A stretch of 58,773 nt of DNA from Chlorobiaceae bacterium. Its GTDB lineage: Bacteria; Bacteroidota; Chlorobiia; Chlorobiales; Chlorobiaceae. Each line of letters opens with the position of its first letter. Positions within the stretch are counted from its first letter, which is position 1. Made by a program: the position numbers and the translations under genes. The stretch covers positions 1 to 58,773 of the forward strand of contig JAAXXL010000009.1 of NCBI GenBank assembly GCA_013334485.1, written 5' to 3'. This document shows, in pieces, positions 41,793-50,814 of this stretch. The notes beneath the pieces are model-generated. The model made no database searches, was not told the origin of the DNA, and saw nothing but the letters and a program-made list of their open reading frames with translations.

Positions 41793-43043
41793 ATGATCGA
41801 TAGTCCAACAACAAATAAAGGCCTCCCGTTCAAGAAGATGCTAAGCTTTCTCGGCCCCGGCTTTCTGGTAACGGTGGGTTTTGTAGATCCGGGAAACTGG
41901 GCAACAAACATTGAGGGGGGATCACGGTTCGGCTACCAACTCCTCTGGGTAGTATCACTCAGTACACTCATGCTTGTTGTGATCCAGCATATGGCGGCAA
42001 AACTTGGCATAGCCACAGGGAAGTCGCTTGCAGTCAACATACGTGAACATTTCCCAAAACCGGTGACGGCCTTTCTTGGCACTACGATTCTGCTTGCCTG
42101 TATTGCCACTGATATTGCCGAGCTTCTCGGGGGTGGGATCGGTTTTTCCCTGCTCTTCGGCATACCAATCTGGACAGGAGTGCTCTTAACAGTCTTTCTC
42201 AAAATCTTTCTTGTCATTAGCCAGCGATACCATCGAATTGAAGCACTCATTGTGGGTTTTCTTGGAGTCATAACCCTCTGTTACATGATCGAACTCCTGA
42301 TTGTCAAGCCTGACTGGGCGGCAGTAACTACCAGCATTGTTCTGCCTCAACTGGACAGGGATAACATCTATGCCGCTATGGCCATTCTGGGCGCCCTGGT
42401 TATGCCGCACAATATCTTTCTGCATTCAAATGTCATTCACAGCAGAGAGTGGGGAATATCGGAGAGAGAAAAAATGGAGTTGCTCAGGTATGAAAAAATG
42501 GACACCATCTCTGCTATGACTCTTGGATGGATTGTAAACTCATCGATGATTATTGTCGCCTCAGCGGTGTTTTTTCAGAACCATCTTGCAATCCACACGA
42601 TTGAAGAGGCCTCAGCCACACTCAAACCACTCGCAGGCCCGCTTGCAGGAGTGCTTTTTGCCATAGCACTGGTTTTTTCAGGTGTAGGATCTTCCATGAC
42701 CTCAGCGATGGCTGAAGCAAATGTATTCACAGGGTTTCTCGGCAAACCGGAAGATCCCGGAACACTCCTCTACAGGAGTGCGGTTTTTGCCACCTCAATA
42801 CCATCATTCCTGATCATTCTCTTTACTACCGATACCTTTCGGCTCCTGATTTTCAGTCAGATCATTCTTGGCATACAGCTTCCCTTTACCCTTCTCTCGC
42901 TTTTGATTCTCTGCCGTAACGGGAAAGTCATGGGTGGATTCAGAAGCCGAAACAGGGAGTTTGCTGCCGCCTCACTCATTTCAGCGATCGTTATCATGCT
43001 CAACATCTATTTTTTTTACACAACGGTTACCGGAGGAGTCTGA
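41793..43043 (+). CDS. mntH: Nramp-family metal transporter
   Basis: The 416-residue protein has about eleven membrane segments and the Nramp signatures: FVDPGNWATNIEGGSRFGYQLLWV (DPGN in TM1) and GALVMPHNIFLHSNVIHSR (MPH in TM6). The Asp, Asn and Met ligands that select Mn2+ or Fe2+ over Ca2+ are present. It would import divalent metal ions with protons. ATG 41793 gives the normal cytoplasmic start; a TTG 16 codons upstream extends the frame into the previous gene and is unlikely. It lies between the NTF2-like gene and the universal stress gene, in one operon. Confidence 0.93.
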   Translation: MIDSPTTNKGLPFKKMLSFLGPGFLVTVGFVDPGNWATNIEGGSRFGYQLLWVVSLSTLMLVVIQHMAAKLGIATGKSLAVNIREHFPKPVTAFLGTTILLACIATDIAELLGGGIGFSLLFGIPIWTGVLLTVFLKIFLVISQRYHRIEALIVGFLGVITLCYMIELLIVKPDWAAVTTSIVLPQLDRDNIYAAMAILGALVMPHNIFLHSNVIHSREWGISEREKMELLRYEKMDTISAMTLGWIVNSSMIIVASAVFFQNHLAIHTIEEASATLKPLAGPLAGVLFAIALVFSGVGSSMTSAMAEANVFTGFLGKPEDPGTLLYRSAVFATSIPSFLIILFTTDTFRLLIFSQIILGIQLPFTLLSLLILCRNGKVMGGFRSRNREFAAASLISAIVIMLNIYFFYTTVTGGV

Positions 43044-43044
43044 T

Positions 43045-43455
43045 ATGCATATCTACAGGGATATCCTTGTGGCAATTGACTGTTCTCCTGCCGACGAAAC
43101 CGTGATCAGCCATGTGTCATCACTTGCCATAAAACTGGGTTCAGTGGTACATCTTCTGCATGTTGTCCACTCGCATACCCTTGACCAAAACAGGGACCTT
43201 CGAGCGCAGGCAGTCACGCTTCTGAACCGGTATCGGGAGAAGATGCTAACTGATGGCATTGATACGAGAGTGATTATCAGAAGCGGAGAACCGGAGCATG
43301 AAATTCTGCGTGAAACAGAAGAGAACCGGTATGATCTCCTTGCCATGGCGGCCCATGGCCACCGTCTGCCGGAAAGGATTCTCTTTGGAAGTGTGTCAAG
43401 AACAGTTCGAAAAAAAATCACTCTTCCCCTGCTCCTCATCAACGCTGAACGTTAG
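43045..43455 (+). CDS. Universal stress protein (UspA family)
   Basis: A 136-residue UspA-fold protein: YRDILVAIDCSPADETVISH at the start, VHLLHVVHS, then DLLAMAAHGHRLPERILFGSVSRTV and KITLPLLLI. The GHRLPERILFGSVSRT region corresponds to the G-x2-G-x9-G-S/T ATP-binding loop, here partly altered since it reads A-H-G-H-R. It starts one base after the Nramp stop (TGATATG) with GGAGGAG six bases upstream, so it is co-translated. Universal stress proteins assist survival under nutrient or oxidative stress; the pairing with a metal transporter suggests metal-related stress. Confidence 0.92.
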   Translation: MHIYRDILVAIDCSPADETVISHVSSLAIKLGSVVHLLHVVHSHTLDQNRDLRAQAVTLLNRYREKMLTDGIDTRVIIRSGEPEHEILRETEENRYDLLAMAAHGHRLPERILFGSVSRTVRKKITLPLLLINAER

Positions 43456-43741
43456 CCTGAGCAAAACCCCGACACCTCTTTATCGACCCGTCCAACTCAG
43501 GCAAAAAGTGATGAATGGAGAAAAGAGAAAACCGTTATATTCGCTTTCTGACTTCATGCAAGGAACTTAAGCCGCTCTCCGGTGATTATATCTATACGGA
43601 TTTCAAATCTCTTTACATTTCAAAGTACATTCTCGACAGAGCAGTATGGCGCGATCAGGAGATCTTGATGACCGTATACAGTGATAACTGGTTGAAACTA
43701 TTTCTATGTTCACGATCCTTTAATTCTAACAACAGACAACT

Positions 43742-44431
43742 ATGAAACATCTGCAAAAACTCACCAAGCCGGTAGCACTTCTGCTCATTCTCGCCATGAG
43801 TTCACTGACATGGGGCTGCCAGTCATCAAGCAATGCAGGAAGAGGAGCGGGTATAGGGGCAACCGCAGGTGGCGTTATCGGGGGAATTATCGGCAGCAGG
43901 TCGGGAAGCTGGGCCAAGGGCGCGCTTATCGGCGCGGCAATCGGTGGTGGAAGCGGTGCCTTGATCGGCAACTACATGGACAAACAGGCTGCAGAAATCC
44001 GCAACGAAGTCAACGGTGCACAAGTAACGCGTGAAGGTGAAGGCATAAGGGTAACAATGGATTCCGGCATTCTCTTTTCCACCGGCTCTTCAACCCTGAC
44101 CTCAACCAGCCGCACCAATATTGAAAAGCTTGCAAGAATCCTCAATCAGTACAACGACACTCATGTCATGGTTGAAGGGCACACCGATAACACCGGCACC
44201 GAAGCAATAAACCAGACGCTTTCTGAACGACGCGCTGAGTCGGTAAGCAAACTGCTTGTTGCCTATGGTGTTGCGGAGCGCAGGCTCTCTACTATAGGAT
44301 ACGGCCAGTCACGTCCGGTTGCATCCAATGACTCTGAATTCGATCGCAAGAGTAACCGCCGTGTTGAAGTGCTTATCTATGCTAATGATGCACTCAAACA
44401 GAAGGCTGCTTCCGGTCGTCTGGATCAGTAA
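43742..44431 (+). CDS. OmpA-family lipoprotein with glycine-zipper domain
   Basis: The 229-residue protein has a lipoprotein signal (LLILAMSSLTWGC), a glycine-zipper segment (GAGIGATAGGVIGGIIG, then GALIGAAIGGGSGALIG) likely embedded in the outer membrane, and a C-terminal OmpA domain. The OmpA domain has ILFSTGSSTLTSTSRTNIEKLA, VMVEGHTDNTGTEAINQTLSERRA, LSTIGYGQSRPVASN and NRRVEV. The OmpA domain binds peptidoglycan, so the protein should anchor the outer membrane to the wall, like YiaD. A terminator follows closely. Length is standard. Confidence 0.93.
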   Translation: MKHLQKLTKPVALLLILAMSSLTWGCQSSSNAGRGAGIGATAGGVIGGIIGSRSGSWAKGALIGAAIGGGSGALIGNYMDKQAAEIRNEVNGAQVTREGEGIRVTMDSGILFSTGSSTLTSTSRTNIEKLARILNQYNDTHVMVEGHTDNTGTEAINQTLSERRAESVSKLLVAYGVAERRLSTIGYGQSRPVASNDSEFDRKSNRRVEVLIYANDALKQKAASGRLDQ

Positions 44432-44462
44432 GCCTCCTCTTTGCGAAATTAACCTTCTATGG

Positions 44463-44497
44463 AAAAAGCCTGAATGCAACCCGTTCAGGCTTTTTTT
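44463..44497 (+). terminator. Rho-independent terminator after the OmpA-type gene
   Basis: AAAAAGCCTGAA (44463-44474) pairs with TTCAGGCTTTTT (44484-44495) around a nine-base loop and runs into T. It is 32 bases past the stop at 44431. Confidence 0.9.
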
Positions 44498-44602
44498 ATG
44501 GATAGACGAACAATAAAAAAATCTTACATTTCCGACCATACTACCCCGCACTGCTGAACGTTCAGCACCGTCGCGAGCTAAACCGAAATAACTGTGCATA
44601 CC

Positions 44603-44998
44603 ATGTCGTACTTTAAAAATGCTGAAGAGGTTCTCTTTCAATGGGTTTCAAGGGTCTGTAGCGGAAGCCCTGAAGATATTGCCGCGCTTTATGATGAGTC
44701 TGCGGTTCTTGTTCCTACATTTTCACCCCATACGGTCACAACACCTGAAGGGATCAAGGGCTATTTCGGACAGCTTGCGTCAAGGGATGGACTTGGTGTA
44801 CGACTTCATAACAAGGCGCTCAGAAAGCAGGCTCTGAGTGATACGCTGTTCGCTTTGAGCGGAATCTACTCCTTTGAATTTGAAGTTGACCAGGTGCTGC
44901 TCTCCTTCCCTTCGCGCTTCAGCTTTATGGTTGATATTTCACGTGAGCAACCGATCATTCACCACCACTCCTCACAGGTTCCGAGAAATCTCTCCTGA
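44603..44998 (+). CDS. SgcJ/EcaC-type NTF2-like protein
   Basis: A 131-residue protein of the NTF2-like superfamily close to the SgcJ/CaMKII-association type: EEVLFQWVSRVCSGSPEDIAALYDESAVLVPTF, ITPEGIKGYF-like TTPEGIKGYFGQLA, ISGIYSFEF-like LSGIYSFEFE, and the end IIHHHSSQVP. The HHHSS-x-x-P terminus is a family feature. Members dimerise or form rings and bind small ligands; no enzyme activity is assured. An upstream GTG at 44594 is possible. It stands between the OmpA gene and a GH15-type gene, with a hairpin after it. Confidence 0.82.
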   Translation: MSYFKNAEEVLFQWVSRVCSGSPEDIAALYDESAVLVPTFSPHTVTTPEGIKGYFGQLASRDGLGVRLHNKALRKQALSDTLFALSGIYSFEFEVDQVLLSFPSRFSFMVDISREQPIIHHHSSQVPRNLS

Positions 44999-45013
44999 CC
45001 TTTTTCAGCGCCC

Positions 45014-45053
45014 CCCGGAACAAGGCCCGGCAAAACCACTGCCCTGTTCCGGG
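45014..45053 (+). terminator. Hairpin after the SgcJ-like gene
   Basis: CCCGGAACAAGG (45014-45025) and CCCTGTTCCGGG (45042-45053) form a 12-base stem with one mismatch. It lies 16 bases past the stop at 44998. There is no T run, so it may be a processing or Rho-related site rather than a simple terminator. Confidence 0.5.
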
Positions 45054-45123
45054 AATTCATTATTATCTGCTGTGTTCCATTTTTCAGCTCTCCCGTCCCA
45101 GGCATTAAAACAGGAATGCGGAA

Positions 45124-47787
45124 ATGTACAGAAGCATTGCCGATTACGGCATTATAGGAGACCTTCATACGGTCGCCCTTGTCTCCAAAGAGGGCTCCAT
45201 TGATTACTGTTCGCTCCCCCTGCTGGACTCTCCCACTATCTTTGCGTCACTGCTTGATGATGAAAAAGGCGGTTTTTTCTCTCTGCAACCCTCACTGCCT
45301 TTCACCTCAAGTCAGGAGTATGTCTCCAATACAAACATCCTCTCATGCAGATTCACGACTGAAGATGCCGAAGCCCTGCTTTATGACTTCATGCCGGTAA
45401 AAATATCCGGACCGGTCAACGAAAAAATGCAGCGTATCCACCGCTGCCTGAAAGTCATCAAAGGAAGTCTGGCCTTTAAACTAACCTTGAAGGCACGACC
45501 GGATTTCGCAAGAGTTGTGCCCGAAATTGCCCAAACAGGAGAGAACCGCTTTACCATCCGCTATGGCAGCCAAACACTTACGTTGCGTGTGGCGTGCCGC
45601 GAGATCTCGATAATCAGCAACAAATCAGGCACACTCACCCTTGAGCTTCGGCTTGCTGCCCTTGAGGAAGCTCACCTTGATCTCCACTACGGCAAGCTTG
45701 AATCCGATGAACTACTCCCCTGCTCTTTTCAGGAAAACCTGCTGTTCTGGCAGGAGTGGGTAAATAGCTGCATTGGAGAACAGTGCGCATATCTCGGAGA
45801 GTTCACTCCGATGATCAAACGCTCCCTGCTTACACTTAAACTCCTGACCTTTCAGCCAACGGGTGCCATTGCCGCAGCAGCGACAACCTCCCTTCCGGAA
45901 ACATTGGGTGGTGAAAGAAACTGGGATTACCGATTCAGTTGGCTGAGAGACTCCTCATTTACACTCAAAGCGCTTTTCACCGCCGGTCACAGCAACGAAG
46001 CAGATGCCTATCTTCGCTGGCTGCACCGCACCTACAAAAAATACGGCAGCCGTAATTTGCAGATCATGTATACCCTGCAGGGCAATGAACGGCTCAGGGA
46101 GATGCAACTCAGCCATTTGAAAGGGTACCGCAATTCGCAACCGGTAAGAATCGGAAATGACGCCCACCGGCAGAACCAGTGGGATATCTATGGAGAGGTC
46201 ATGGATAGCGCTCTGCGACTCTCTGATTACGCAGGGAAAATCGACGAAGAGCTCTGGCCGTTTTTCAGCAATATCTGTGAACTGGCCATAGAGAACTGGC
46301 AAAAACCCGATGACGGCATATGGGAGGTACGCAACGGCCCGCATCATTTCGTCTATTCAAAAGCGATGTGCTGGGTTGCCCTTGACCGGGGAATCACCAT
46401 TGCCCTCCGTTTTGGCTTTGATGCCCCGATTGAACGTTGGAAGGAGGAGCGTGAGCGGATCAGGAAAGATATTCTTGAAAAAGGATATAACGCTTCACTA
46501 AACAGTTTTGTACAGAAATACAATTCAACAGATCTTGACGCAAGCCTTCTCCTGCTTCCACTTGCAGGTTTCCTTCCGGTTGATGACAAACGGATACAGA
46601 GCACTATTGAAGCATGCCGGAACACTCTTATGGAAAACGGTTTTCTCCTCCGATACCGCTCGGAAGACGGACTAAGCGGTGAAGAGGGCGGATTTGTGCT
46701 CTGCAATTTCTGGCTGGTGGAGTGTCTGGCTCTTTCAGGCAAAATCGGGGAGGCAAAAGAGCTGCTCCAGAGAACCCTCACGGCATCAAACCATCTCGGC
46801 CTCTTTTCGGAAGAGTTTGACAGCGAAAAGCTGGAGATGCTGGGCAACTTCCCCCAGGCCTTCAGCCATATCGGCTATATCAATGCCGTTTCGGCGATAC
46901 TTGCAAAACACCCGGAGTTGAGCCGGTCAGCCAGGGAAAGCTCCTGGGGGGAACGGATCCGGAACATTATCCCCATGCCGGTCACGCTGAACAAAAGCAC
47001 ACCGATAGACCCGGAATCAACCAAAGAGATCGGAGCTGCCTTGAAGCGGACACTGGGCAGACTTCAGGGTGCATTTTTCAATGCTGAAAGGGGTGTGGTC
47101 AATTATGAAGCAATGAAGCAGTCGGAAGAGTTCAGCCGCTACCTCCAGCTCACCTCGTCACTCAACAGTTTCAATCCGGAATCGCTTAAAAACGATGCAG
47201 AAAAAAAGGCTTTCTGGATCAATATCTACAACATTCTCATCATTCACGGAGTCATTGAATTCAGTGTTCAACGCTCGGTACTTGAAGTCGTCAACTTCTT
47301 CGGCAGAATCGGCTACACCATCGGTGGATTGTTCTTTTCCGCTGACGATATTGAACACGGCATCCTCCGTAAAAACCGCCCGCACCCATTTTTTCCGAAT
47401 AACCCCTTCTTTGGAAGCGATTCACGAAAAGATCTCATGGTTGAACGATTCGACACGCGCATCCATTTTGCACTGGTCTGCGCGGCATCAAGCTGCCCAC
47501 CCGTTGAATTCTACGATGCATCAATTATCGATCGGCAACTTGACCTGGCGGCAAAAAGTTTTATCAATCGAAAAGGGCTGGTGATTGAGCAGGATAACAA
47601 AACGCTCTGGCTCTCCCCGATATTCGATTGGTATTGCAGAGACTTTGGCCGGAACAGAGATGAAATCATCCTGTCTCTGCTGCCGTATGTGAGGGAGGAA
47701 AAAAAAGAGTGGATAGAGGCAAATATCTCGTCACTGCGTGTTCGATACCTTCCCTATAACTGGAACCTGAACAGCTCTCTGCAATAG
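45124..47787 (+). CDS. GH15 glucoamylase/trehalase-type enzyme fused to DUF547
   Basis: An 887-residue fusion without a signal peptide. Residues 1-615 resemble GH15: IADYGIIGDLHTVALVSKEGSIDYCSLP at the start, LPETLGGERNWDYRFSWLRDSSFTL, a first catalytic-acid region DDGIWEVRNGPHHFVYSKAMCW, and GLFSEEFDSEKLEMLGNFPQAFSHIG for the second. These enzymes cleave terminal alpha-glucosyl bonds in glycogen breakdown products or trehalose. Residues 645-887 match DUF547: KKAFWINIYNILIIHGVIEF, IHFALVCAASSCPPVEFYD and LWLSPIFDWYCRDFG. DUF547 proteins are usually separate and of unknown function, perhaps linked to thiol chemistry. The fusion is in one uninterrupted frame. Glycogen or trehalose turnover is the likely role of the first half. 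Confidence 0.87.
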   Translation: MYRSIADYGIIGDLHTVALVSKEGSIDYCSLPLLDSPTIFASLLDDEKGGFFSLQPSLPFTSSQEYVSNTNILSCRFTTEDAEALLYDFMPVKISGPVNEKMQRIHRCLKVIKGSLAFKLTLKARPDFARVVPEIAQTGENRFTIRYGSQTLTLRVACREISIISNKSGTLTLELRLAALEEAHLDLHYGKLESDELLPCSFQENLLFWQEWVNSCIGEQCAYLGEFTPMIKRSLLTLKLLTFQPTGAIAAAATTSLPETLGGERNWDYRFSWLRDSSFTLKALFTAGHSNEADAYLRWLHRTYKKYGSRNLQIMYTLQGNERLREMQLSHLKGYRNSQPVRIGNDAHRQNQWDIYGEVMDSALRLSDYAGKIDEELWPFFSNICELAIENWQKPDDGIWEVRNGPHHFVYSKAMCWVALDRGITIALRFGFDAPIERWKEERERIRKDILEKGYNASLNSFVQKYNSTDLDASLLLLPLAGFLPVDDKRIQSTIEACRNTLMENGFLLRYRSEDGLSGEEGGFVLCNFWLVECLALSGKIGEAKELLQRTLTASNHLGLFSEEFDSEKLEMLGNFPQAFSHIGYINAVSAILAKHPELSRSARESSWGERIRNIIPMPVTLNKSTPIDPESTKEIGAALKRTLGRLQGAFFNAERGVVNYEAMKQSEEFSRYLQLTSSLNSFNPESLKNDAEKKAFWINIYNILIIHGVIEFSVQRSVLEVVNFFGRIGYTIGGLFFSADDIEHGILRKNRPHPFFPNNPFFGSDSRKDLMVERFDTRIHFALVCAASSCPPVEFYDASIIDRQLDLAAKSFINRKGLVIEQDNKTLWLSPIFDWYCRDFGRNRDEIILSLLPYVREEKKEWIEANISSLRVRYLPYNWNLNSSLQ

Positions 47788-47791
47788 GGAA

Positions 47792-47817
47792 AAGCCCCGC
47801 AAAGGGATACGGGGCTT
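47792..47817. terminator. Shared hairpin between convergent GH15 and lpxD genes
   Basis: AAGCCCCG (47792-47799) and CGGGGCTT (47810-47817) form an eight-base GC-rich stem between two converging genes. T runs are short on both sides (TTCC and TTTTCCC), so it is probably a modest bidirectional terminator. Confidence 0.62.
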
Positions 47818-47830
47818 CCGGATCAAATAA

Positions 47831-48886
47831 TCACTCCCGTGCCTTACGCTCTTTCAGGTCAGCCTCAAGCAGGTCAAGCTTCTCTTTCATTGCGCCAAGA
47901 TTGCGCATCATAGCCTCAAGCTTTAACTGATCGCGCATCGGTTGTGCAGGGGTTCCCCGCAGAACCGTGCCCGGCTGAAGAAAAGATTTCGAGATACCGG
48001 TTTTGGCTGCAACCTGAATACGGTCGGCAAGCTCAAGATGGCCGGCAAATCCGGCCTGACCGCCAATGAGGCATTGACGGCCAACAACCACGCTGCCGGA
48101 AATTCCTGCCTGTGCAGCAATGACCGTGTCGTCACCAATAGTACAGTTATGGGCTATCTGAACAAGATTGTCAATCTTGACACCACGACCGATCACCGTA
48201 CTGCCCATGGTTGCCCGGTCAATCGTAGAGTTTGCCCCGATCTCGACATCATCGCCGATCTCAACAACTCCCATCTGGGGAATTTTTACATAGGAGCCGT
48301 TACTCTGAGGAGCAAAACCAAAACCATCTGCACCGATCACGCTTCCGGAGTGAACAACCACCCTGTTGTGGAGAACAATCCCGTCATAAATGGTAACACG
48401 TGGAAAAAGAAGAACCTCCTCACCGAGTGAAACATTATTGAGCAGAACCGTGTGCGATCCGATAACCGTATTACGGCCGATTGTACAGTTATCACCGATC
48501 ACTGCAAACTCTCCGACAGAGACTCCTTCTGCAATCGAAGTGCCATTGCCTATAACAGCAGTCGCAGCAATTCCCGGCGCAGTTATAACACGGGGGGGAG
48601 CAAATATTTTCAGAAGAAAAACAAAAGCGGTATAGGGATCACTGACCTTGAGAAATGATCGTTTTCCGGCATACTCATCAACAGAAACCGATCGGTGAAC
48701 AATAACCAGAGAGGCTTCGGTAGTGGCAAGAAACCGGATATACTTCTCGTTGGCTATAAAGCTGACCTGCCCCAGGGTTGCATCTTCAATTTTGGCCGGA
48801 CCGGATATTTCCCCATCACCACTGCCGATCAGTTCAACAGAGTCCGAAAACCGGAGCAGGTACTCCCTGATCTCCTGAATAGTCAT
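47831..48886 (-). CDS. lpxD: UDP-3-O-acylglucosamine N-acyltransferase
   Basis: The 351-residue enzyme has the LpxD layout: an N-terminal uridine-binding domain ([22 protein letters not shown]) and a long left-handed beta-helix of hexapeptide repeats ([62 protein letters not shown]), with the HNCTIG containing the catalytic His, and a helical tail. It adds the second acyl chain in lipid A synthesis at the inner membrane. Presence supports a Gram-negative envelope with LPS. It stands alone, facing the GH15 gene. Confidence 0.96.
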   Translation of the reverse strand: MTIQEIREYLLRFSDSVELIGSGDGEISGPAKIEDATLGQVSFIANEKYIRFLATTEASLVIVHRSVSVDEYAGKRSFLKVSDPYTAFVFLLKIFAPPRVITAPGIAATAVIGNGTSIAEGVSVGEFAVIGDNCTIGRNTVIGSHTVLLNNVSLGEEVLLFPRVTIYDGIVLHNRVVVHSGSVIGADGFGFAPQSNGSYVKIPQMGVVEIGDDVEIGANSTIDRATMGSTVIGRGVKIDNLVQIAHNCTIGDDTVIAAQAGISGSVVVGRQCLIGGQAGFAGHLELADRIQVAAKTGISKSFLQPGTVLRGTPAQPMRDQLKLEAMMRNLGAMKEKLDLLEADLKERKARE

Positions 48887-49064
48887 ATTTTTAAAGCAAT
48901 TAACCGAACGTTAGAAAGAGGAAATAATTAATTAATTTTTCAGCCTTTTTATTTATATTCGAAGTCTCTTGAGCGTATCATCTGACACCAGCAGGAAGGA
49001 GATACACCGGGAATTTGAATGACTGCCATAATATAATCCCTTTCATTTGAAAATGCAGGACCCG

Positions 49065-50036
49065 ATGGCAAAACCAATTAAAATTTTCGCAGGGCGCAGT
49101 AATCCGGCTCTTGCCGAAAAAATTGCAGCATACCTCGACATGACACTTGGCAATGCCAAGGTCGAAAACTTCTCCGACGGGGAGATCTCTGTAAACTATT
49201 TCGAGTCAATCAGAGGATCGGATCTCTTCATTATCCAGTCCACCAACCCTCCGGGCGACAACCTGATGGAGTTGCTCATCATGATTGATGCTGCCAGAAG
49301 GTCATCGGCGGCAAGGATCACGGCTGTCATGCCTTATTACGGTTATGCACGTCAGGACAGAAAGGATCGCCCGCGTGTTGCCATTACGGCAAAACTTGTT
49401 GCAAACCTGCTCACTGAAGCCGGTGCAAACCGCATTCTGACCATGGATTTGCATGCTCCGCAGATTCAGGGATTTTTTGATATTCCCTTTGACCACCTCT
49501 ACTCGAGTGTCGTGCTCATTAACGATATCCGTCAAAGAGAGTTCCGTGACAACCTTGTTGTCGCCTCTCCTGATGTCGGCGGAGTGAAGCTCGCAAGAAA
49601 ATTTGCCGAAGAGCTTGGCACCGACCTCGTTATTGTCGATAAACGCCGTCCGGCAGCCAATGTTGCTGAAGTGATGAACATTATCGGCGATGTCAGAGGT
49701 AAAAATGTTTTGCTTGTGGACGACATGATTGATACGGCAGGAACCATTGTCAACGCGGCAAAAGCTATCCGTGAAGCAGGCGGCCTGAAAATCTACGCCG
49801 CAGCAACGCACCCGATTCTTTCCGGACCGGCCATAGAGCGCATCAACGCATCACTGCTTGAGAAGCTGATTGTCACCGATTCGGTTATTACCAGTCACGA
49901 ATACTCACCGAAAATCGAAACGGTCACGGTGAGCAACCTCATTGGAGAAGCTATAAAGCGTATTTATGAAGATGACTCTGTCAGTTGCCTTTTTGACAGC
50001 AAGAATATTCTTCAGAAACTTACGAACACTCATTAA
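49065..50036 (+). CDS. prs: Ribose-phosphate pyrophosphokinase
   Basis: The protein of about 323 residues is a class I PRPP synthase: IKIFAGRSNPALAEKIAAYL, NFSDGEISV, MPYYGYARQDRKDRPR (ATP loop), ILTMDLHAPQIQGFFDIPFDHL and the PRPP-binding loop VLLVDDMIDTAGT. It makes PRPP for purine, pyrimidine, histidine and NAD synthesis. ATG 49065 has CAGGA six bases upstream and gives the usual MAKPIKIF start; the TTG at 49047 is less likely. The rplY gene follows after 31 bases and is probably co-transcribed, a pairing often seen. Confidence 0.96.
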   Translation: MAKPIKIFAGRSNPALAEKIAAYLDMTLGNAKVENFSDGEISVNYFESIRGSDLFIIQSTNPPGDNLMELLIMIDAARRSSAARITAVMPYYGYARQDRKDRPRVAITAKLVANLLTEAGANRILTMDLHAPQIQGFFDIPFDHLYSSVVLINDIRQREFRDNLVVASPDVGGVKLARKFAEELGTDLVIVDKRRPAANVAEVMNIIGDVRGKNVLLVDDMIDTAGTIVNAAKAIREAGGLKIYAAATHPILSGPAIERINASLLEKLIVTDSVITSHEYSPKIETVTVSNLIGEAIKRIYEDDSVSCLFDSKNILQKLTNTH

Positions 50037-50067
50037 ACAGAAGAGATAAAAGATATAAAGGAAGAGC

Positions 50068-50667
50068 ATGGAAACTATTGTACTGGGCGTTGAGCCTCGC
50101 GTAATCAAAAAGAAAGACGCTGAAAAACTTCGCAAGAACGGAATTGTCCCGGCCGTTATCTATCATAAGGGTGAAGAGACCATTCCTGTAAGTGTTAACG
50201 AAATTGCACTCAAGAAACTTGTGCACTCAGCCGAATCGCATATTATCGATCTTCAGTTCCCTGACGGCAAGATCAAACGTTCCTTTATCAAACAGGTTCA
50301 GTTCCACCCTGTCACCGACAGAATCATTCATACCGACTTTCAGCTCTTCTCGGCTGACGAGGTCATTGAACTCGAAGTACCGGTTTCCGTTACCGGTAAC
50401 AGTATCGGTGTTGAAAAGGGCGGCAGAATACAGATCATCCGTCATGCACTGACCATTCAGGGAAAACCGGAAGATATGCCTGATCACCTCGTTGTTGATG
50501 TCACAGCTCTTGAGATCGGACACTCTATCCATGTCAAGGAGATCCCTATGGCTGCCTATGCCGGTCTCGTCATCAGTGACGATCCTGACACTCCGGTTAT
50601 TACTGTACTTGCATCGAAAAAAGAGGCAGAAGCAGTTGAAGAAGCCCCGGCTACACCTGCAAGCTGA
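50068..50667 (+). CDS. rplY: Ribosomal protein bL25 (CTC-type, long form)
   Basis: A 199-residue bL25 of the CTC type. Residues 1-95 form the 5S rRNA-binding domain (RVIKKKDAEKLRKNGIVPAVIYHKG, HSAESHIIDLQFPDGK, VQFHPVTDRIIHTDFQLF) and residues 100-190 the C-terminal TL5/CTC domain (PVSVTGNSIGVEKGGRIQIIRHALTI, LPDHLVVDVTALEIGHSIHV-like). It ends in an acidic Ala-rich tail. It binds 5S rRNA in the large subunit. AAGGAAGAG lies just before the ATG. It shares a transcript with prs and is followed by a strong terminator. Confidence 0.95.
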   Translation: METIVLGVEPRVIKKKDAEKLRKNGIVPAVIYHKGEETIPVSVNEIALKKLVHSAESHIIDLQFPDGKIKRSFIKQVQFHPVTDRIIHTDFQLFSADEVIELEVPVSVTGNSIGVEKGGRIQIIRHALTIQGKPEDMPDHLVVDVTALEIGHSIHVKEIPMAAYAGLVISDDPDTPVITVLASKKEAEAVEEAPATPAS

Positions 50668-50693
50668 GTACCGTTTTGCTGTTGTAAGAATAC

Positions 50694-50734
50694 AAAGCTG
50701 CTTTTCTTATCAGGGAAAAGCAGCTTTTTTTTTT
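50694..50734 (+). terminator. Rho-independent terminator after rplY
   Basis: AAAGCTGCTTTTC (50694-50706) pairs with GAAAAGCAGCTTT (50715-50727) around an eight-base loop, followed by T to 50734. It ends the prs-rplY unit. Confidence 0.93.
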
Positions 50735-50814
50735 GCTGGTCACTTGATTTTCTCCTGCCTGTATTGTTTTTTTCCTGTGCACATAACCATTATTCACCGA
50801 TAGCAACCTGACGT

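Noticed and set aside
43515-43745. 76-codon plus-strand frame before the OmpA-type gene
   Set aside because: No family match, and it runs into the OmpA start; it is more likely the leader or untranslated sequence.
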